Shown: positions 40,671-49,556 of the stretch, one piece after another
Layout: each line of letters starts with the position of its first letter
Position numbering within the stretch: position 1 is the stretch's first letter
NCBI GenBank assembly: GCA_964347135.1
Contig: CAYFXA010000019.1
Span: 1-50,888, forward strand
DNA length: 50,888 nucleotides
From: CAYFXA01 sp964347135
GTDB taxonomy: Bacteria; Patescibacteriota; Microgenomatia; PFEM01; JAHIFH01
Reading direction: 5' to 3'
The notes under the pieces: generated by a model
What the model saw: only the letters and a program-made list of their open reading frames with translations
Database searches by the model: none
Told to the model about the DNA's origin: nothing
Translations under genes and position numbers: made by a program

Positions 40671-41795
40671 ATGAAAAAGAAAATCGTTATCACTGGCGGG
40701 CATTTGACGCCAGCTTTGGCAGTGATTGAGGAATTAGAAAAGAAAAAGAATTGGCAAATCTATTTTTTGGGGCGCCAATACGCTTCTGAAATTGAAAAAA
40801 CCAATTCCATGGAAATGGAACTTTTAGAAGAAAAACCTCTGACTTTTATTCCCATTATTGCTGGAAAAGTACAGCGTCATTGGGATCGCTACACTCTTTT
40901 TTCCTACCTTAAAATTCCGGCTGGTTTTTTTCACTCTTTTGGTTATTTGCTAAAAATAAGACCTCAAATTATTCTTTCTTTTGGTGGTTATGTTAGTGTG
41001 CCCGTGGTTTTGGCAGGTTGGCTAATGAGAATTCCTATTATTACCCATGAACAAACCGCTGCTTATGGATTGGCAAGCAAATTTAACTATTTTTTTGCTC
41101 AAAAAATTGCTCTTTCCTGGGCTGAAAGCGAAAAGTATTTTCCCAAGAAAAAAGTTGTTTTGACCGGCAATCCCATTAGGAAAAACGTTCTCCAACCTGA
41201 CCAAAAAATCTGGCGGGTTTTTGATTTTGATGAAAAACTGCCTCTAATTTTCATTACTGGCGGCAATCAAGGCTCTCATATAATTAATCAAACAGTTGCC
41301 AAAATTATTCCCCAACTAGTTAAAAATCACAACATTTTTCACCAAGTAGGCCATTTAAGAGTCAAAGGTGATTTTGAAACCCTTGAGGGGATTAGAAAAA
41401 AGCTTCCTTCAAAAGTGAAAAATCGTTTTCATTGCAAGCGCTATTTGGATGATAAAGAGATGGGAACATTTCTCAATAAAGCGGATTTGGTTGTTTCTCG
41501 AGCAGGGGCGAATATCGTTACCGAATTAGCTGCTTTAGGCAAACCAGCCCTTCTTATTCCTCTTCCTTGGGCTTATGCTGATGAGCAAACTAAAAACGCC
41601 CAGCTTTTGGCTGAAGCCGGGATTGCTGAAATTTTGCCTCAAGATAAGTTAAGCCCCCAGAAATTATCTCAGTCAATTACAAAAATGGTTAATAAACTTG
41701 AACAATATAAAAAACACTCTTCTCAGGTTAAAAAACTAGTCAGGCTTGATGCTGCCCAAGAGATTGTTAAGATTGCTGAAAAACTTATCCAGTGA
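40671..41795 (+). CDS. murG: UDP-GlcNAc:lipid I GlcNAc transferase MurG
   Basis: This 374-aa GT-B enzyme (GT28) converts lipid I to lipid II at the inner membrane face. Motifs: ITGGHLTPALAV (residues 7-18), ILSFGGYVSVPVVLAG, THEQTAAYGLASK, TGNPIR, FITGGNQGSHIIN and SRAGANIVTELAALGKPALLIPLP in short SRAGANIVTEL. It lies after ftsW and overlaps the ftsQ-like gene by 4 bp. Confidence 0.94.
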   Translation: MKKKIVITGGHLTPALAVIEELEKKKNWQIYFLGRQYASEIEKTNSMEMELLEEKPLTFIPIIAGKVQRHWDRYTLFSYLKIPAGFFHSFGYLLKIRPQIILSFGGYVSVPVVLAGWLMRIPIITHEQTAAYGLASKFNYFFAQKIALSWAESEKYFPKKKVVLTGNPIRKNVLQPDQKIWRVFDFDEKLPLIFITGGNQGSHIINQTVAKIIPQLVKNHNIFHQVGHLRVKGDFETLEGIRKKLPSKVKNRFHCKRYLDDKEMGTFLNKADLVVSRAGANIVTELAALGKPALLIPLPWAYADEQTKNAQLLAEAGIAEILPQDKLSPQKLSQSITKMVNKLEQYKKHSSQVKKLVRLDAAQEIVKIAEKLIQ

Positions 41796-42517
41796 AAACC
41801 AAAAAAACGATTGTTAAACTGGTAAAACTTATTTTTTTGATTATTGGCAGTATTTTGGTTATTTTCTCCTTTTTTCAATTATTTGGAGGTAATTTTTTCA
41901 AAATTAATCAAGTCATTTGTTTTGATAACCAACATCCTTGCCAGGCTGATTTGTGGTTTAAAGTTAATGGTTTGGTTTTGGGTAAGAATCTTGTTCTTCT
42001 TTCGCCCCTTGAAACGGAACAATTAATAAAGGATGAACTTCCTGGAATTAACCAGGTTAAAATTGAGAAGAAGCTGCCTGATAAGCTAATTGTTCATTTA
42101 ACCAAGCGTAAGCCAATCGCTGTGGTTGAAGCGGATAATGATTATTATCAAGTTGATTATCAGGGTATTATCTTAGATAAACTTGACCAACCAACCAATT
42201 TACCTTTAATTGCTAGCGGTGAATTTTCGGTTACAGCCGACAATTATCAACTTGAATCTCCCTTGATTCTTTCTAGCCTTGATTTTCTTTACCAATTATT
42301 AACAAAAGACATCGAAGCCCGAAGAGTTGAAATAACAAGTTCTCGAGAGTTAACCGTTACTTTGAAAATCGGACCTAAGATTTTGATTTCTTTGGATAAA
42401 GATTTAAAAAAACAAGTTGACTCTTTACAATTAATTTTGGAGCGGGCTAAAATAGAGGGTAAGCAGATTGAACTAATTGACCTGCGTTTCGATAAGCCAG
42501 TGATTACTTATGGCTAG
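41792..42517 (+). CDS. ftsQ: FtsQ/DivIB-like cell division protein
   Basis: This 241-aa bitopic protein has a basic cytoplasmic start (GTG), a membrane helix at about 12-30, a POTRA-like domain (about 37-105, with LPGINQVKIEKKLPDKLIVHL) and the beta domain after it (EADNDYYQVDYQGIILD). FtsQ joins FtsL and FtsB in the divisome. Similarity is low across the family, but order murG-ftsQ-ftsA-ftsZ supports it. It overlaps ftsA by 8 bp. Confidence 0.85.
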   Translation: MKTKKTIVKLVKLIFLIIGSILVIFSFFQLFGGNFFKINQVICFDNQHPCQADLWFKVNGLVLGKNLVLLSPLETEQLIKDELPGINQVKIEKKLPDKLIVHLTKRKPIAVVEADNDYYQVDYQGIILDKLDQPTNLPLIASGEFSVTADNYQLESPLILSSLDFLYQLLTKDIEARRVEITSSRELTVTLKIGPKILISLDKDLKKQVDSLQLILERAKIEGKQIELIDLRFDKPVITYG

Positions 42518-43829
42518 ACCACGAATCATTGCCGGCATTGATGTTGGCTCTTCAAAAATAACCACGGTTATTGGTTCTGCTGAGGAGGAAGAAAAGCGAA
42601 TTAAAATAATTGGCGCTGCCAACATCCCTTCCCGCGGGATTAGAAAAGGCCAAATTGTTAATATTGAAGAAGCAGCTGAGGCAGTGATTGAATCAGTTGA
42701 AGCCGCAGAAAGAATGGCGGGTTATAGCCTGACACGGGCCGTGGTTTCCGTAAGTGGTCCCCATATTGCTTCTCAAAATTCCAGGGGTGTTGTTGCCGTG
42801 GCTGAGCCAGAGGGAGAAATTGCTGATGCTGACGTCCGACGAGTAATTGAGGCAGCCAAAGCAGTTTCCTTACCTTCATCTAGGGAAGTAATCCACGTTA
42901 TTCCCCGCTATTTTACGGTTGATGGTCAAGATGGCATTAAGGATCCAGTAGGGATGTCAGGCGTGAGATTAGAAGTGGAAACTCATATTGTTACTGGTTC
43001 AACCACGGCAATGAGAAATTTAGCTAAATGCGTTTCTGAAGTAGGAGCCGATGTTCAAAACTTAGTTTCTGCTGGACTCGCTTCCTCTGATGCTGTTTTA
43101 ACTGAAACCGAAAAAGAACTGGGGGTAGTTTTGGTTGACATTGGTGGTGGTGTAACCGATATCGTTGTTTTTATTGAAGGTTCGCCTTTTTACACCACTG
43201 TTCTTCCTATTGGAGCAAAGAATGTGACCAATGATTTGGCCATTGGACTTCGACTTTCTTTGGAATCAGCTGAGAAAATTAAGGTGGCTTTCTCAGAAAA
43301 GAAATTACCAACAAAGTCTAAAAAGATTAAACCAACCAAGGAGAGGAAAGAAAAAGAGGCGGTTGGGAGCAATGAAGACGAAATCGATTTAAAAGAAGTT
43401 GGCATTGTTGAAGATGTTAAAAAAGTTTCAAGAAAAACATTAACTGACGGAATTATTAGACCGCGATTAAATGAAATTTTTACGATGATTGGTTTGGAAC
43501 TTAAAAAAAGCGGGGTAATTGGTCTCACGCCTGCGGGAGTCGTAATTGCTGGTGGAGGAGCAATGACAATTGGGATTAAAGAAGCAGCCAAGAGAAATCT
43601 ATCAATGCCCGTGAGAATTGGTGTTCCTCAAGATATTAGTGGTTTGATTGACGAGGCAGAAAAACCGGATTTTGCTACTGCCGTGGGTTTGCTTCATCAC
43701 GGCGTGAAAACTGAAGCCCGAGGTATTGATGAGTTTTCCCTATTGAAAATTGGCAAGAAATTAGAAAAGGTTCCCTTTCGAGGAGCGGCTGGAAAACTTA
43801 CTGATCTTGTTAAGCAATTTTTGCCCTAG
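42510..43829 (+). CDS. ftsA: Cell division protein FtsA
   Basis: This 439-aa actin-like ATPase anchors FtsZ at the membrane. Phosphate 1 motif GIDVGSSKITTVIG (residues 9-22), the 1C subdomain with VVSVSGPHI, the phosphate 2 motif VLVDIGGGVTDIVVF and the adenosine motif GVVIAGGGAM are clear. A charged, Lys/Glu-rich insert (about 264-305) interrupts the second half of the fold. The end is VKQFLP, shorter than the usual amphipathic membrane helix. Confidence 0.93.
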   Translation: MARPRIIAGIDVGSSKITTVIGSAEEEEKRIKIIGAANIPSRGIRKGQIVNIEEAAEAVIESVEAAERMAGYSLTRAVVSVSGPHIASQNSRGVVAVAEPEGEIADADVRRVIEAAKAVSLPSSREVIHVIPRYFTVDGQDGIKDPVGMSGVRLEVETHIVTGSTTAMRNLAKCVSEVGADVQNLVSAGLASSDAVLTETEKELGVVLVDIGGGVTDIVVFIEGSPFYTTVLPIGAKNVTNDLAIGLRLSLESAEKIKVAFSEKKLPTKSKKIKPTKERKEKEAVGSNEDEIDLKEVGIVEDVKKVSRKTLTDGIIRPRLNEIFTMIGLELKKSGVIGLTPAGVVIAGGGAMTIGIKEAAKRNLSMPVRIGVPQDISGLIDEAEKPDFATAVGLLHHGVKTEARGIDEFSLLKIGKKLEKVPFRGAAGKLTDLVKQFLP

Positions 43830-43856
43830 ACAACTATGGTATTATTGTTTTAAGAT
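43827..43856 (+). promoter_or_regulatory. Predicted promoter of ftsZ
   Basis: TAGACA at 43827-43832, an 18-bp spacer and TAAGAT at 43851-43856. Unlike several neighbours it gives a leader of about 30 bases that ends in GAGGT before the ftsZ ATG. Confidence 0.5.
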
Positions 43857-43892
43857 AATTATTACTTCCGATTTCTCCTGCCCGAGGTAATT

Positions 43893-45044
43893 ATGGCGCT
43901 TGTTAAACCAGACACAGCCAGTTTTGCCAGAATTAAAGTTTTAGGGGTGGGGGGTGGTGGCGGCAATGCTCTTAACACGATGATTGAGGAAGAGTCAATT
44001 GGAGGGGTGGAATTTATTGCGGTTAACACTGACGCCCAGGCTTTGTTAGTTAATAAAGCGGAAACAAAGATTCAAATTGGCGAAAAACTGACTCGAGGCT
44101 TAGGATCTGGTGGTGATCCTGAAATTGGACGCCAGGCAGCAGAAGAATCCCGCGAAAAACTAAAAGAATACTTAAACGACACTGACATGGTCTTTATTGC
44201 TGGAGGGGAGGGGGGTGGCACTTGCACCGGCGCATCCCCAATAATTGCTGAAATCTCCAGGGAATTGGGCGCTTTGACCATTTCCGTGGTAACCAAACCT
44301 TTTGCTTTTGAGGGAACAAGGAGAATGGTTATTGCTGAAGATGGCGTGGAAAATCTAAGAGATAAAGTTGATACCCTAATTGTTATTCCCAATCAACGAA
44401 TTATGGAGGTAATTGACCAAAAAGTAACCTTGGTTGAGGCTTTTAAAATAGTTGATGGTGTTCTCGGTCAAGGAGTTCAGGGTATTTCTGATATTATTAC
44501 CGTTCCCGGCTTGATTAATGTTGATTTTGCTGATGTGAAGACGATTATGAGTAATGCTGGTTCTTCGTTACTAGGAATCGGTACTGGAGTGGGTGAAAAT
44601 CGAGCCCAAGCCGCTGCCAGAGGAGCTGTCTCTTCTCGCCTTTTGGATGTTTCTATTGAGGGCGCCAAGGGAATTCTTTTTAATGTCACTGGGGGTAAAG
44701 ATTTAACCATGACCGAAGTGGATGAAGCGGCAAAGATTATTTCTGCTGCGGCTGATGCTGATGCCAATATAATTTTTGGGGCAGTGATAGATGAAAATAT
44801 GGTTGATCAGATTAAGATTATTGTTATTGCCACGGGTTTTGATGAGGCAAGATTACGCTTAGCCAAACTAGCAAGAGTGCGGGAGCCAAAACGAGAGCCC
44901 GAAGGAATTGTTAGCGAAAAACCAGAAGAAAAAGAAATAAAAGAACCCGAAGAAGAAGAGCCTCCCAAGGAAGAAAAACCTTCTGAAGAAGAGGAAGACT
45001 ACTCCGAATTCGACATTCCTGCTTTCTTAAGGCAAGGAAAATAA
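43893..45044 (+). CDS. ftsZ: Cell division protein FtsZ
   Basis: This 383-aa tubulin-like GTPase forms the division ring. GTP-binding VLGVGGGGGNALNTMI (about 14-29), the tubulin signature GGEGGGTCTGASP (about 104-116) and the T7 loop region near GLINVDFADVK are present. The linker after about residue 330 is Glu/Pro-rich and short. The last residues DIPAFLRQGK are the conserved C-terminal peptide for FtsA. Start ATG 43893 has GAGGT six to nine bases upstream. Confidence 0.97.
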   Translation: MALVKPDTASFARIKVLGVGGGGGNALNTMIEEESIGGVEFIAVNTDAQALLVNKAETKIQIGEKLTRGLGSGGDPEIGRQAAEESREKLKEYLNDTDMVFIAGGEGGGTCTGASPIIAEISRELGALTISVVTKPFAFEGTRRMVIAEDGVENLRDKVDTLIVIPNQRIMEVIDQKVTLVEAFKIVDGVLGQGVQGISDIITVPGLINVDFADVKTIMSNAGSSLLGIGTGVGENRAQAAARGAVSSRLLDVSIEGAKGILFNVTGGKDLTMTEVDEAAKIISAAADADANIIFGAVIDENMVDQIKIIVIATGFDEARLRLAKLARVREPKREPEGIVSEKPEEKEIKEPEEEEPPKEEKPSEEEEDYSEFDIPAFLRQGK

Positions 45045-45050
45045 TCGCTC

Positions 45051-45079
45051 TTGTTTTCAAATTATTAATTTGTTAGAAT
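45051..45079 (+). promoter_or_regulatory. Predicted promoter of the ileS leader
   Basis: TTGTTT at 45051-45056, a 17-bp spacer and the extended -10 TGTTAGAAT (TAGAAT at 45074-45079). A GTG start codon follows eight bases after the -10. Confidence 0.45.
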
Positions 45080-45087
45080 AAGTTTCT

Positions 45088-45147
45088 GTGAAAGAATTGA
45101 TTATCAAAATTAAGCAACTACTTGAGAAAATCATTATTAATAAGTAG
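45088..45147 (+). CDS. Possible Ile-rich 19-aa leader peptide before ileS
   Basis: A GTG opens a 19-codon frame (MKELIIKIKQLLEKIIINK), of which six codons are Ile. It would be translated from a leaderless start. Its stop codon touches an 11-bp hairpin (45146-45173), and an intrinsic terminator follows before ileS, the Ile-tRNA synthetase gene. This layout suggests attenuation by Ile-tRNA supply, but no alternative antiterminator pairing is obvious and AT-rich DNA favours Ile and Lys codons, so it is a candidate only. Confidence 0.35.
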   Translation: MKELIIKIKQLLEKIIINK

Positions 45148-45205
45148 AAGCCGTGGTAAAAGCCATGGCTTCTGAAGTCGTCCTTAAAAATAAGGGCGAT
45201 TTTTT
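45146..45205 (+). terminator. Double hairpin with intrinsic terminator upstream of ileS
   Basis: Hairpin 1: AGAAGCCGTGG (45146-45156) pairs with CCATGGCTTCT (45163-45173), 11 bp with one G-U. Hairpin 2: TCGTCCTTA (45178-45186) pairs with TAAGGGCGA (45191-45199), 9 bp with one G-U, AAAA loop, followed by six T (45200-45205). It can end ftsZ transcription or attenuate ileS. TACAAT at 45207-45212 may be a second, internal ileS promoter. Confidence 0.7.
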
Positions 45206-45218
45206 GTACAATCAAAGT

Positions 45219-48122
45219 ATGGCAAAAAAGAAACCCTTTTTTAAATCAGTTTCCCCCAAAGTCGATTTTGTTGAGTTTGAAAAGAAAATCTTTAAGTGGT
45301 GGTATCAATCAGGTTTAATAAAAAAATATCTTCACCGAAATGATGAAGCCAAGGAACAATTTTCCTTTCTTGATGGCCCAATTACGGCTAATAATCCCAT
45401 GGGGGTTCATCACGCCTGGGGAAGGACTTACAAAGACCTTTGGCAAAGGTTTTTTAATATGAGAGGTTTTAAACAGCGTTTTCAGAATGGTTTTGATAAC
45501 CAGGGATTGTGGGTTGAGGTGGAAGTAGAAAAAGAGCTTGGTTTTAAATCCAAAAAGGATATTGAAAAATATGGCATTGCCAAGTTTGTAAATAAATGTA
45601 AAGAAAGAACGCTTCACTTTTCTAAAGTCCAGACCGAACAGTCAAAGCGCCTTGGCTACTTCATGGATTGGGAGAGTTCCTATTACACCATGAGCGATGA
45701 GAATAATTACATGATTTGGACGTTTTTAAAGAAATGCTGGGAAGATGGCAACCTTTATAAAGGCAAAGATTCGGTGCCCTGGTGCCCTCGCTGTGGCACA
45801 GCCATTTCCCAACACGAAATTCTTCAAGAGGAATATCAAGAATTAACCCATGATTCAATTTATTTCAAACTGCCGATTAAAAACAATAAAAATCATTTCT
45901 TTCTTGCCTGGACAACCACTCCCTGGACGATTCCGGCTAATGTTGCCCTGGCGGTTAACCCTGATTTTCCTTACGGCGCTTTTAAAAAAGGCCAAGAAAT
46001 TTTAATCCTTCACCGAGATTTGGAAAAAGTTTTGGGTAGTGGTTGGCAATTAGTTAAGGAGTACAAAGGTAAAGAGCTCGAAGGTTGGAAATATCAAGGC
46101 CCTTTTGATGATTTACCCCAAGTAAAACAAGTCCAAAAAGAAAAACCCAAGACTTTTCATACCGTTGTTCTTGACAAAGACCTAGTCACTGCCACTGAAG
46201 GCACGGGTATCGTTCATCTTGCTCCTGGTGCTGGCCAGGAGGATTTTCAATTGGGCAAGGAAAAAGACTTGCCGGTGATTGCTGCCATTGACGAAGAAGC
46301 CAACTATCTTGAAGGTTTTGGCCGTCTTAGCAAGAAAAACGCCAAAGACCAGCCAGAATTAATTCTTGACGACATCAAGAAAAAGAAAGCATTCTTTTTC
46401 AAAATCGAACCCTACACTCATCGTTATCCTGTTTGCTGGCGTTGTAAAACTGAACTCGTCTGGCGAGTGGTTGAAGAATGGTATATTGCCATGGATGATG
46501 CGGTTAAGCAAGGAGCCAAAAACTATCGTCAGCGAATGATGAGAGTGGCAAAGAAAATTCATTGGCTTCCTTCATGGGGGCTTGAGCGGGAACTTGATTG
46601 GTTAAAAAACATGCACGATTGGTTAATTTCCAAAAAAAGATATTGGGGTCTTGCCTTACCCATTTGGGAATGTGATTGTGGCCATTTTGAGGTGATTGGT
46701 TCAAAAGAGGAATTAAAAAAGAAAGCGATTAAGGGCTGGAATGAGTTTGAAAACCAAACGCCCCATCGACCTTGGGTTGATAAAGTAAAAATTCAATGTT
46801 CGAAATGTAAAAAACAAGCCAATCGAATTCCTGATGTGGGCAATCCTTGGCTAGATGCGGGCATTGTTTCTTTCTCCACTCTTAAGTATCGGACGGATAA
46901 GAATTATTGGCGTCAATGGTTTCCCGCTGATTTCATCACCGAATCTTTTCCTGGGCAATTTAAAAACTGGTTTTACTCAGTTATTGCCATGGCAACAGTT
47001 TTGGAAAACAAAGAACCTTATAAAACGGTCTTGGGCTACGCCACTTTATTGGCTGAGGATGGCCAACCAATGCACAAGTCCGCGGGGAACATGATAGAGT
47101 TTGATGAGGCGGCTGAAAAAATCGGCGTTGATGTTATGCGCTGGATGTATATGAGCCACAATCCAGCCAATAATCTTTTATTCGGTTATCATTTGGCTGA
47201 TGAAACCAGAAGGCGTTTTCATCTTTTGCTTTGGAATGTTTTTAATTTCTTTATTGTTAACGCCAATGTAGACAATTGGCAGCCCAAAAAAGAATTGCCC
47301 TCAAAACCAACTCAGCTTGATCTTTGGATTTTAACCAGGCTTGATGAAGTCATTATTAAAGTAACCGAAAGTCTGGAAGGCTTTAATTCTCCGATGGCCG
47401 TCCAAACAATTGAAGATTTTATTCAAGACTTATCAACTTGGTATCTTCGTCGTTCTCGGGAAAGAATGGGACCAACAGCAACCAATAAGAAAGACAAGGA
47501 TTTAGCTTATTCAGTCCTTTATACTGTTTTAGTAACATTAGCAAAAATTCTATCTCCCTTCACTCCTTATTTAACAGAAGAGATTTACCAAACATTAATT
47601 AATGGCGGTAAGTTAAAAGTGGGTGACTCGGTTCATTTAACTGATTGGCCGGAAGTGAGAACAAAAAAAGTTTTGGACAAAAAACTAATCAAACAAATGG
47701 TTTTAGTTAGAAAAATATGTGAATCAGGACACGCGGCAAGAAAAGAAGCTAAGATTAGAGTTCGTCAACCACTTCAATCAATTAAAGTGATAATGAAAAC
47801 AGAAGTAGAGCTAGACAAGGAACTGGTTCAATTAATTAAAGGGGAACTTAATGTTAAAAAGGTTGCTTTTAAAAAGGAAGCTACGCAGAAAAAAGAGATA
47901 AAAGTTGAATTGGACACAAAAATTACTCCCAAATTAAAAGCTGAAGGTGAGGATAGGGAATTGATTCGGCAAATTCAACAATTAAGAAAGGAAAACAAGT
48001 GCCGATTAGATGAAAAAATTAATATCATTACACCTAGACTACCTCATAACCAAGAATTTGTTAGCCTTCCTACTTTAACCAAAAGTTTTAAGAAAGGAAA
48101 AAAGCTAGCCATTCAAAAATGA
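45219..48122 (+). CDS. ileS: Isoleucyl-tRNA synthetase (variant signature motifs)
   Basis: ATG 45219 is chosen over an upstream in-frame GTG at 45153, which lies inside the hairpins. The 967-aa class I enzyme charges tRNA-Ile. The HIGH motif region reads PMGVHHAWG (residues 60-68), and the KMSKS loop reads MHKSAGN (618-624), both unlike the textbook bacterial forms. Also seen are the editing-domain text TTTPWTIPANVALAV, and Cys pairs WCPRC, CWRCK, CDCG and CSKC. The variant motifs may mark a separate IleRS lineage; the synthetase identity rests on the editing domain and overall order. Stop overlaps rodA by 4 bp. Confidence 0.88.
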   Translation: MAKKKPFFKSVSPKVDFVEFEKKIFKWWYQSGLIKKYLHRNDEAKEQFSFLDGPITANNPMGVHHAWGRTYKDLWQRFFNMRGFKQRFQNGFDNQGLWVEVEVEKELGFKSKKDIEKYGIAKFVNKCKERTLHFSKVQTEQSKRLGYFMDWESSYYTMSDENNYMIWTFLKKCWEDGNLYKGKDSVPWCPRCGTAISQHEILQEEYQELTHDSIYFKLPIKNNKNHFFLAWTTTPWTIPANVALAVNPDFPYGAFKKGQEILILHRDLEKVLGSGWQLVKEYKGKELEGWKYQGPFDDLPQVKQVQKEKPKTFHTVVLDKDLVTATEGTGIVHLAPGAGQEDFQLGKEKDLPVIAAIDEEANYLEGFGRLSKKNAKDQPELILDDIKKKKAFFFKIEPYTHRYPVCWRCKTELVWRVVEEWYIAMDDAVKQGAKNYRQRMMRVAKKIHWLPSWGLERELDWLKNMHDWLISKKRYWGLALPIWECDCGHFEVIGSKEELKKKAIKGWNEFENQTPHRPWVDKVKIQCSKCKKQANRIPDVGNPWLDAGIVSFSTLKYRTDKNYWRQWFPADFITESFPGQFKNWFYSVIAMATVLENKEPYKTVLGYATLLAEDGQPMHKSAGNMIEFDEAAEKIGVDVMRWMYMSHNPANNLLFGYHLADETRRRFHLLLWNVFNFFIVNANVDNWQPKKELPSKPTQLDLWILTRLDEVIIKVTESLEGFNSPMAVQTIEDFIQDLSTWYLRRSRERMGPTATNKKDKDLAYSVLYTVLVTLAKILSPFTPYLTEEIYQTLINGGKLKVGDSVHLTDWPEVRTKKVLDKKLIKQMVLVRKICESGHAARKEAKIRVRQPLQSIKVIMKTEVELDKELVQLIKGELNVKKVAFKKEATQKKEIKVELDTKITPKLKAEGEDRELIRQIQQLRKENKCRLDEKINIITPRLPHNQEFVSLPTLTKSFKKGKKLAIQK

Positions 48123-49198
48123 GCAAGCACTTCCTTGGTTTAGATTGGAAACTCACTTTTTGTATTCTTATCCTTTTAATAATTGGATTAGTTGCTGTTA
48201 GCAGTTTGGCTAAAGACCTTTTTTTTCAACAATTTTTCCATGCTTTAATAGGTTTAATATTTTTCTTTATTTTTAGCAAAATTGATTATCATCTTTATGG
48301 TCGTTTTAAATGGTGGATTTTTGTTGGGGTTCTTATCTTTTTATCCTCAACCTTTTTGTTTGGAGTCGTGACCCGAGGTTCAATTCGTTGGATTAGAATT
48401 TTGGGCTTGACACTTCAACCCTCGGAATTAATTAAACCGGCAATCGTTGTTTTTTTTGCGTCTTTTTTCTTAGAATTAAAAAAACTTTCTTTTACCAATC
48501 TAGCTAAAGCTATTGTCTTAGTTGTTATTCCCGCGATTTTGATTTTTCTCCAGCCAGACTTGGGCAGTAGTTTGGTTGTTCTTTTATCTTGGGTAGGGGT
48601 TGTTTTGGCAACCGGATTGTCATTAAAAATAGCCTTAGCTGTGTTAATTGTTTTAGTTGCTGGGTTACCTTTAGGTTGGCGATTATTACGACCCTACCAA
48701 CAACAAAGAATTTATAGTTTTTTAAATCCCATGGCTGATCCTTTAGGCGCTGGCTACAATTTAATTCAATCAGTTGTTGCTGTGGGTGCTGGAAGACTTT
48801 TTGGTAGGGGATTGGGGAAGGGAACACAGGCCCAGTTAATGTTTTTGCCGGAAAAGCACAGCGACTTTATTTTTGCTTCAATTGCCGAAGAATTTGGTTT
48901 TTTGGGCGGAATTGTTTTAATTATTCTTCTTGGCTTTCTTTTATGGCAGGTTTTAGAAATTGCTCGTTTTTCAAGCGATAAACTAGGACTCCTAATTTCT
49001 TTAGGCGTTTTTTCTCTTTTGGCCGGCCAGGCAATAATTAATATGGGGATGAACTTAGGGCTTTTACCGATTACCGGAGTGACTTTGCCCTTAATTTCTT
49101 ATGGTGGCAGTTCCCTAGTGGCTACTTTAATTGGTTTAGGGATTGTTAATAATATTTCCCAACAGAAGAAAAGAGAGGAGGTTATTGAAATAAAATAG
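48119..49198 (+). CDS. rodA: SEDS glycosyltransferase RodA
   Basis: This 359-aa protein is the second SEDS lipid II polymerase of the window, related to the FtsW at 39185. It has about ten helices, RGSIRWIRILG, LQPSELIKPA, QPDLGSSLVV, GRGLGKGTQAQLMFLPEKHSDFIF (in short FLPEKHSDF) and PLISYGGSSLV. The FLPEKHSDF form and the placement outside the dcw core favour RodA, the elongation enzyme. No class B PBP partner or MreB gene lies next to it in the window. Confidence 0.87.
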   Translation: MSKHFLGLDWKLTFCILILLIIGLVAVSSLAKDLFFQQFFHALIGLIFFFIFSKIDYHLYGRFKWWIFVGVLIFLSSTFLFGVVTRGSIRWIRILGLTLQPSELIKPAIVVFFASFFLELKKLSFTNLAKAIVLVVIPAILIFLQPDLGSSLVVLLSWVGVVLATGLSLKIALAVLIVLVAGLPLGWRLLRPYQQQRIYSFLNPMADPLGAGYNLIQSVVAVGAGRLFGRGLGKGTQAQLMFLPEKHSDFIFASIAEEFGFLGGIVLIILLGFLLWQVLEIARFSSDKLGLLISLGVFSLLAGQAIINMGMNLGLLPITGVTLPLISYGGSSLVATLIGLGIVNNISQQKKREEVIEIK

Positions 49199-49213
49199 GG
49201 ACTTAGGTAAAAT
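49185..49213 (+). promoter_or_regulatory. Predicted promoter of rplU, leaderless type
   Basis: TTGAAA at 49185-49190, 17-bp spacer, TAAAAT at 49208-49213, and the rplU ATG eight bases later. Confidence 0.6.
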
Positions 49214-49221
49214 TAGTTGCC

Positions 49222-49539
49222 ATGAAATACGCAGTGGTTGAAATTAGTGGAAAACAATACAAAGTCGCTGAAGGCGAGGAATTTGAAGTGGATAAAATTG
49301 AAGGAGATAAAGGAAAAAAACTAACCTTGGACAAGGTTTTGTTAATAGTTGATGAGAAAAAAAGGAAGATTGGCAAGCCGATTGTAAGGGGAGCCAAGGT
49401 AACCGCAGAAATTCTAGAGCAATTCAAAGGCAAAAAGATAAGAGTGGCCACCTACAAAGCCAAATCAAGATACCGAAGAGTGATTGGCCATCGTTCCCAA
49501 TTAACTAGGATAAAAATAAAGAAGATAACTACCTCTTAA
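49222..49539 (+). CDS. rplU: 50S ribosomal protein L21
   Basis: This 105-aa protein is of the normal L21 length. It opens with MKYAVVEISGKQYKV, and the C-terminal RNA-binding end has KAKSRYRRVIGHRSQLTRIKI (in short YRRVIGHR and TRIKI). It binds 23S rRNA. It is followed by rpmA (L27), the usual pair in bacteria, here with its own promoter in the 54-bp gap. Confidence 0.96.
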   Translation: MKYAVVEISGKQYKVAEGEEFEVDKIEGDKGKKLTLDKVLLIVDEKKRKIGKPIVRGAKVTAEILEQFKGKKIRVATYKAKSRYRRVIGHRSQLTRIKIKKITTS

Positions 49540-49556
49540 TAACCTCCGTGTAAATC

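Noticed and set aside
45153..45218. GTG start at 45153 for ileS
   Set aside because: The added 22 residues are encoded by the double hairpin and terminator; the enzyme begins normally at 45219.
45045..45218. T-box riboswitch before ileS
   Set aside because: I find no T-box TGGNACCGCG-like element and no Stem I layout; the region is also too short for a typical T-box leader.
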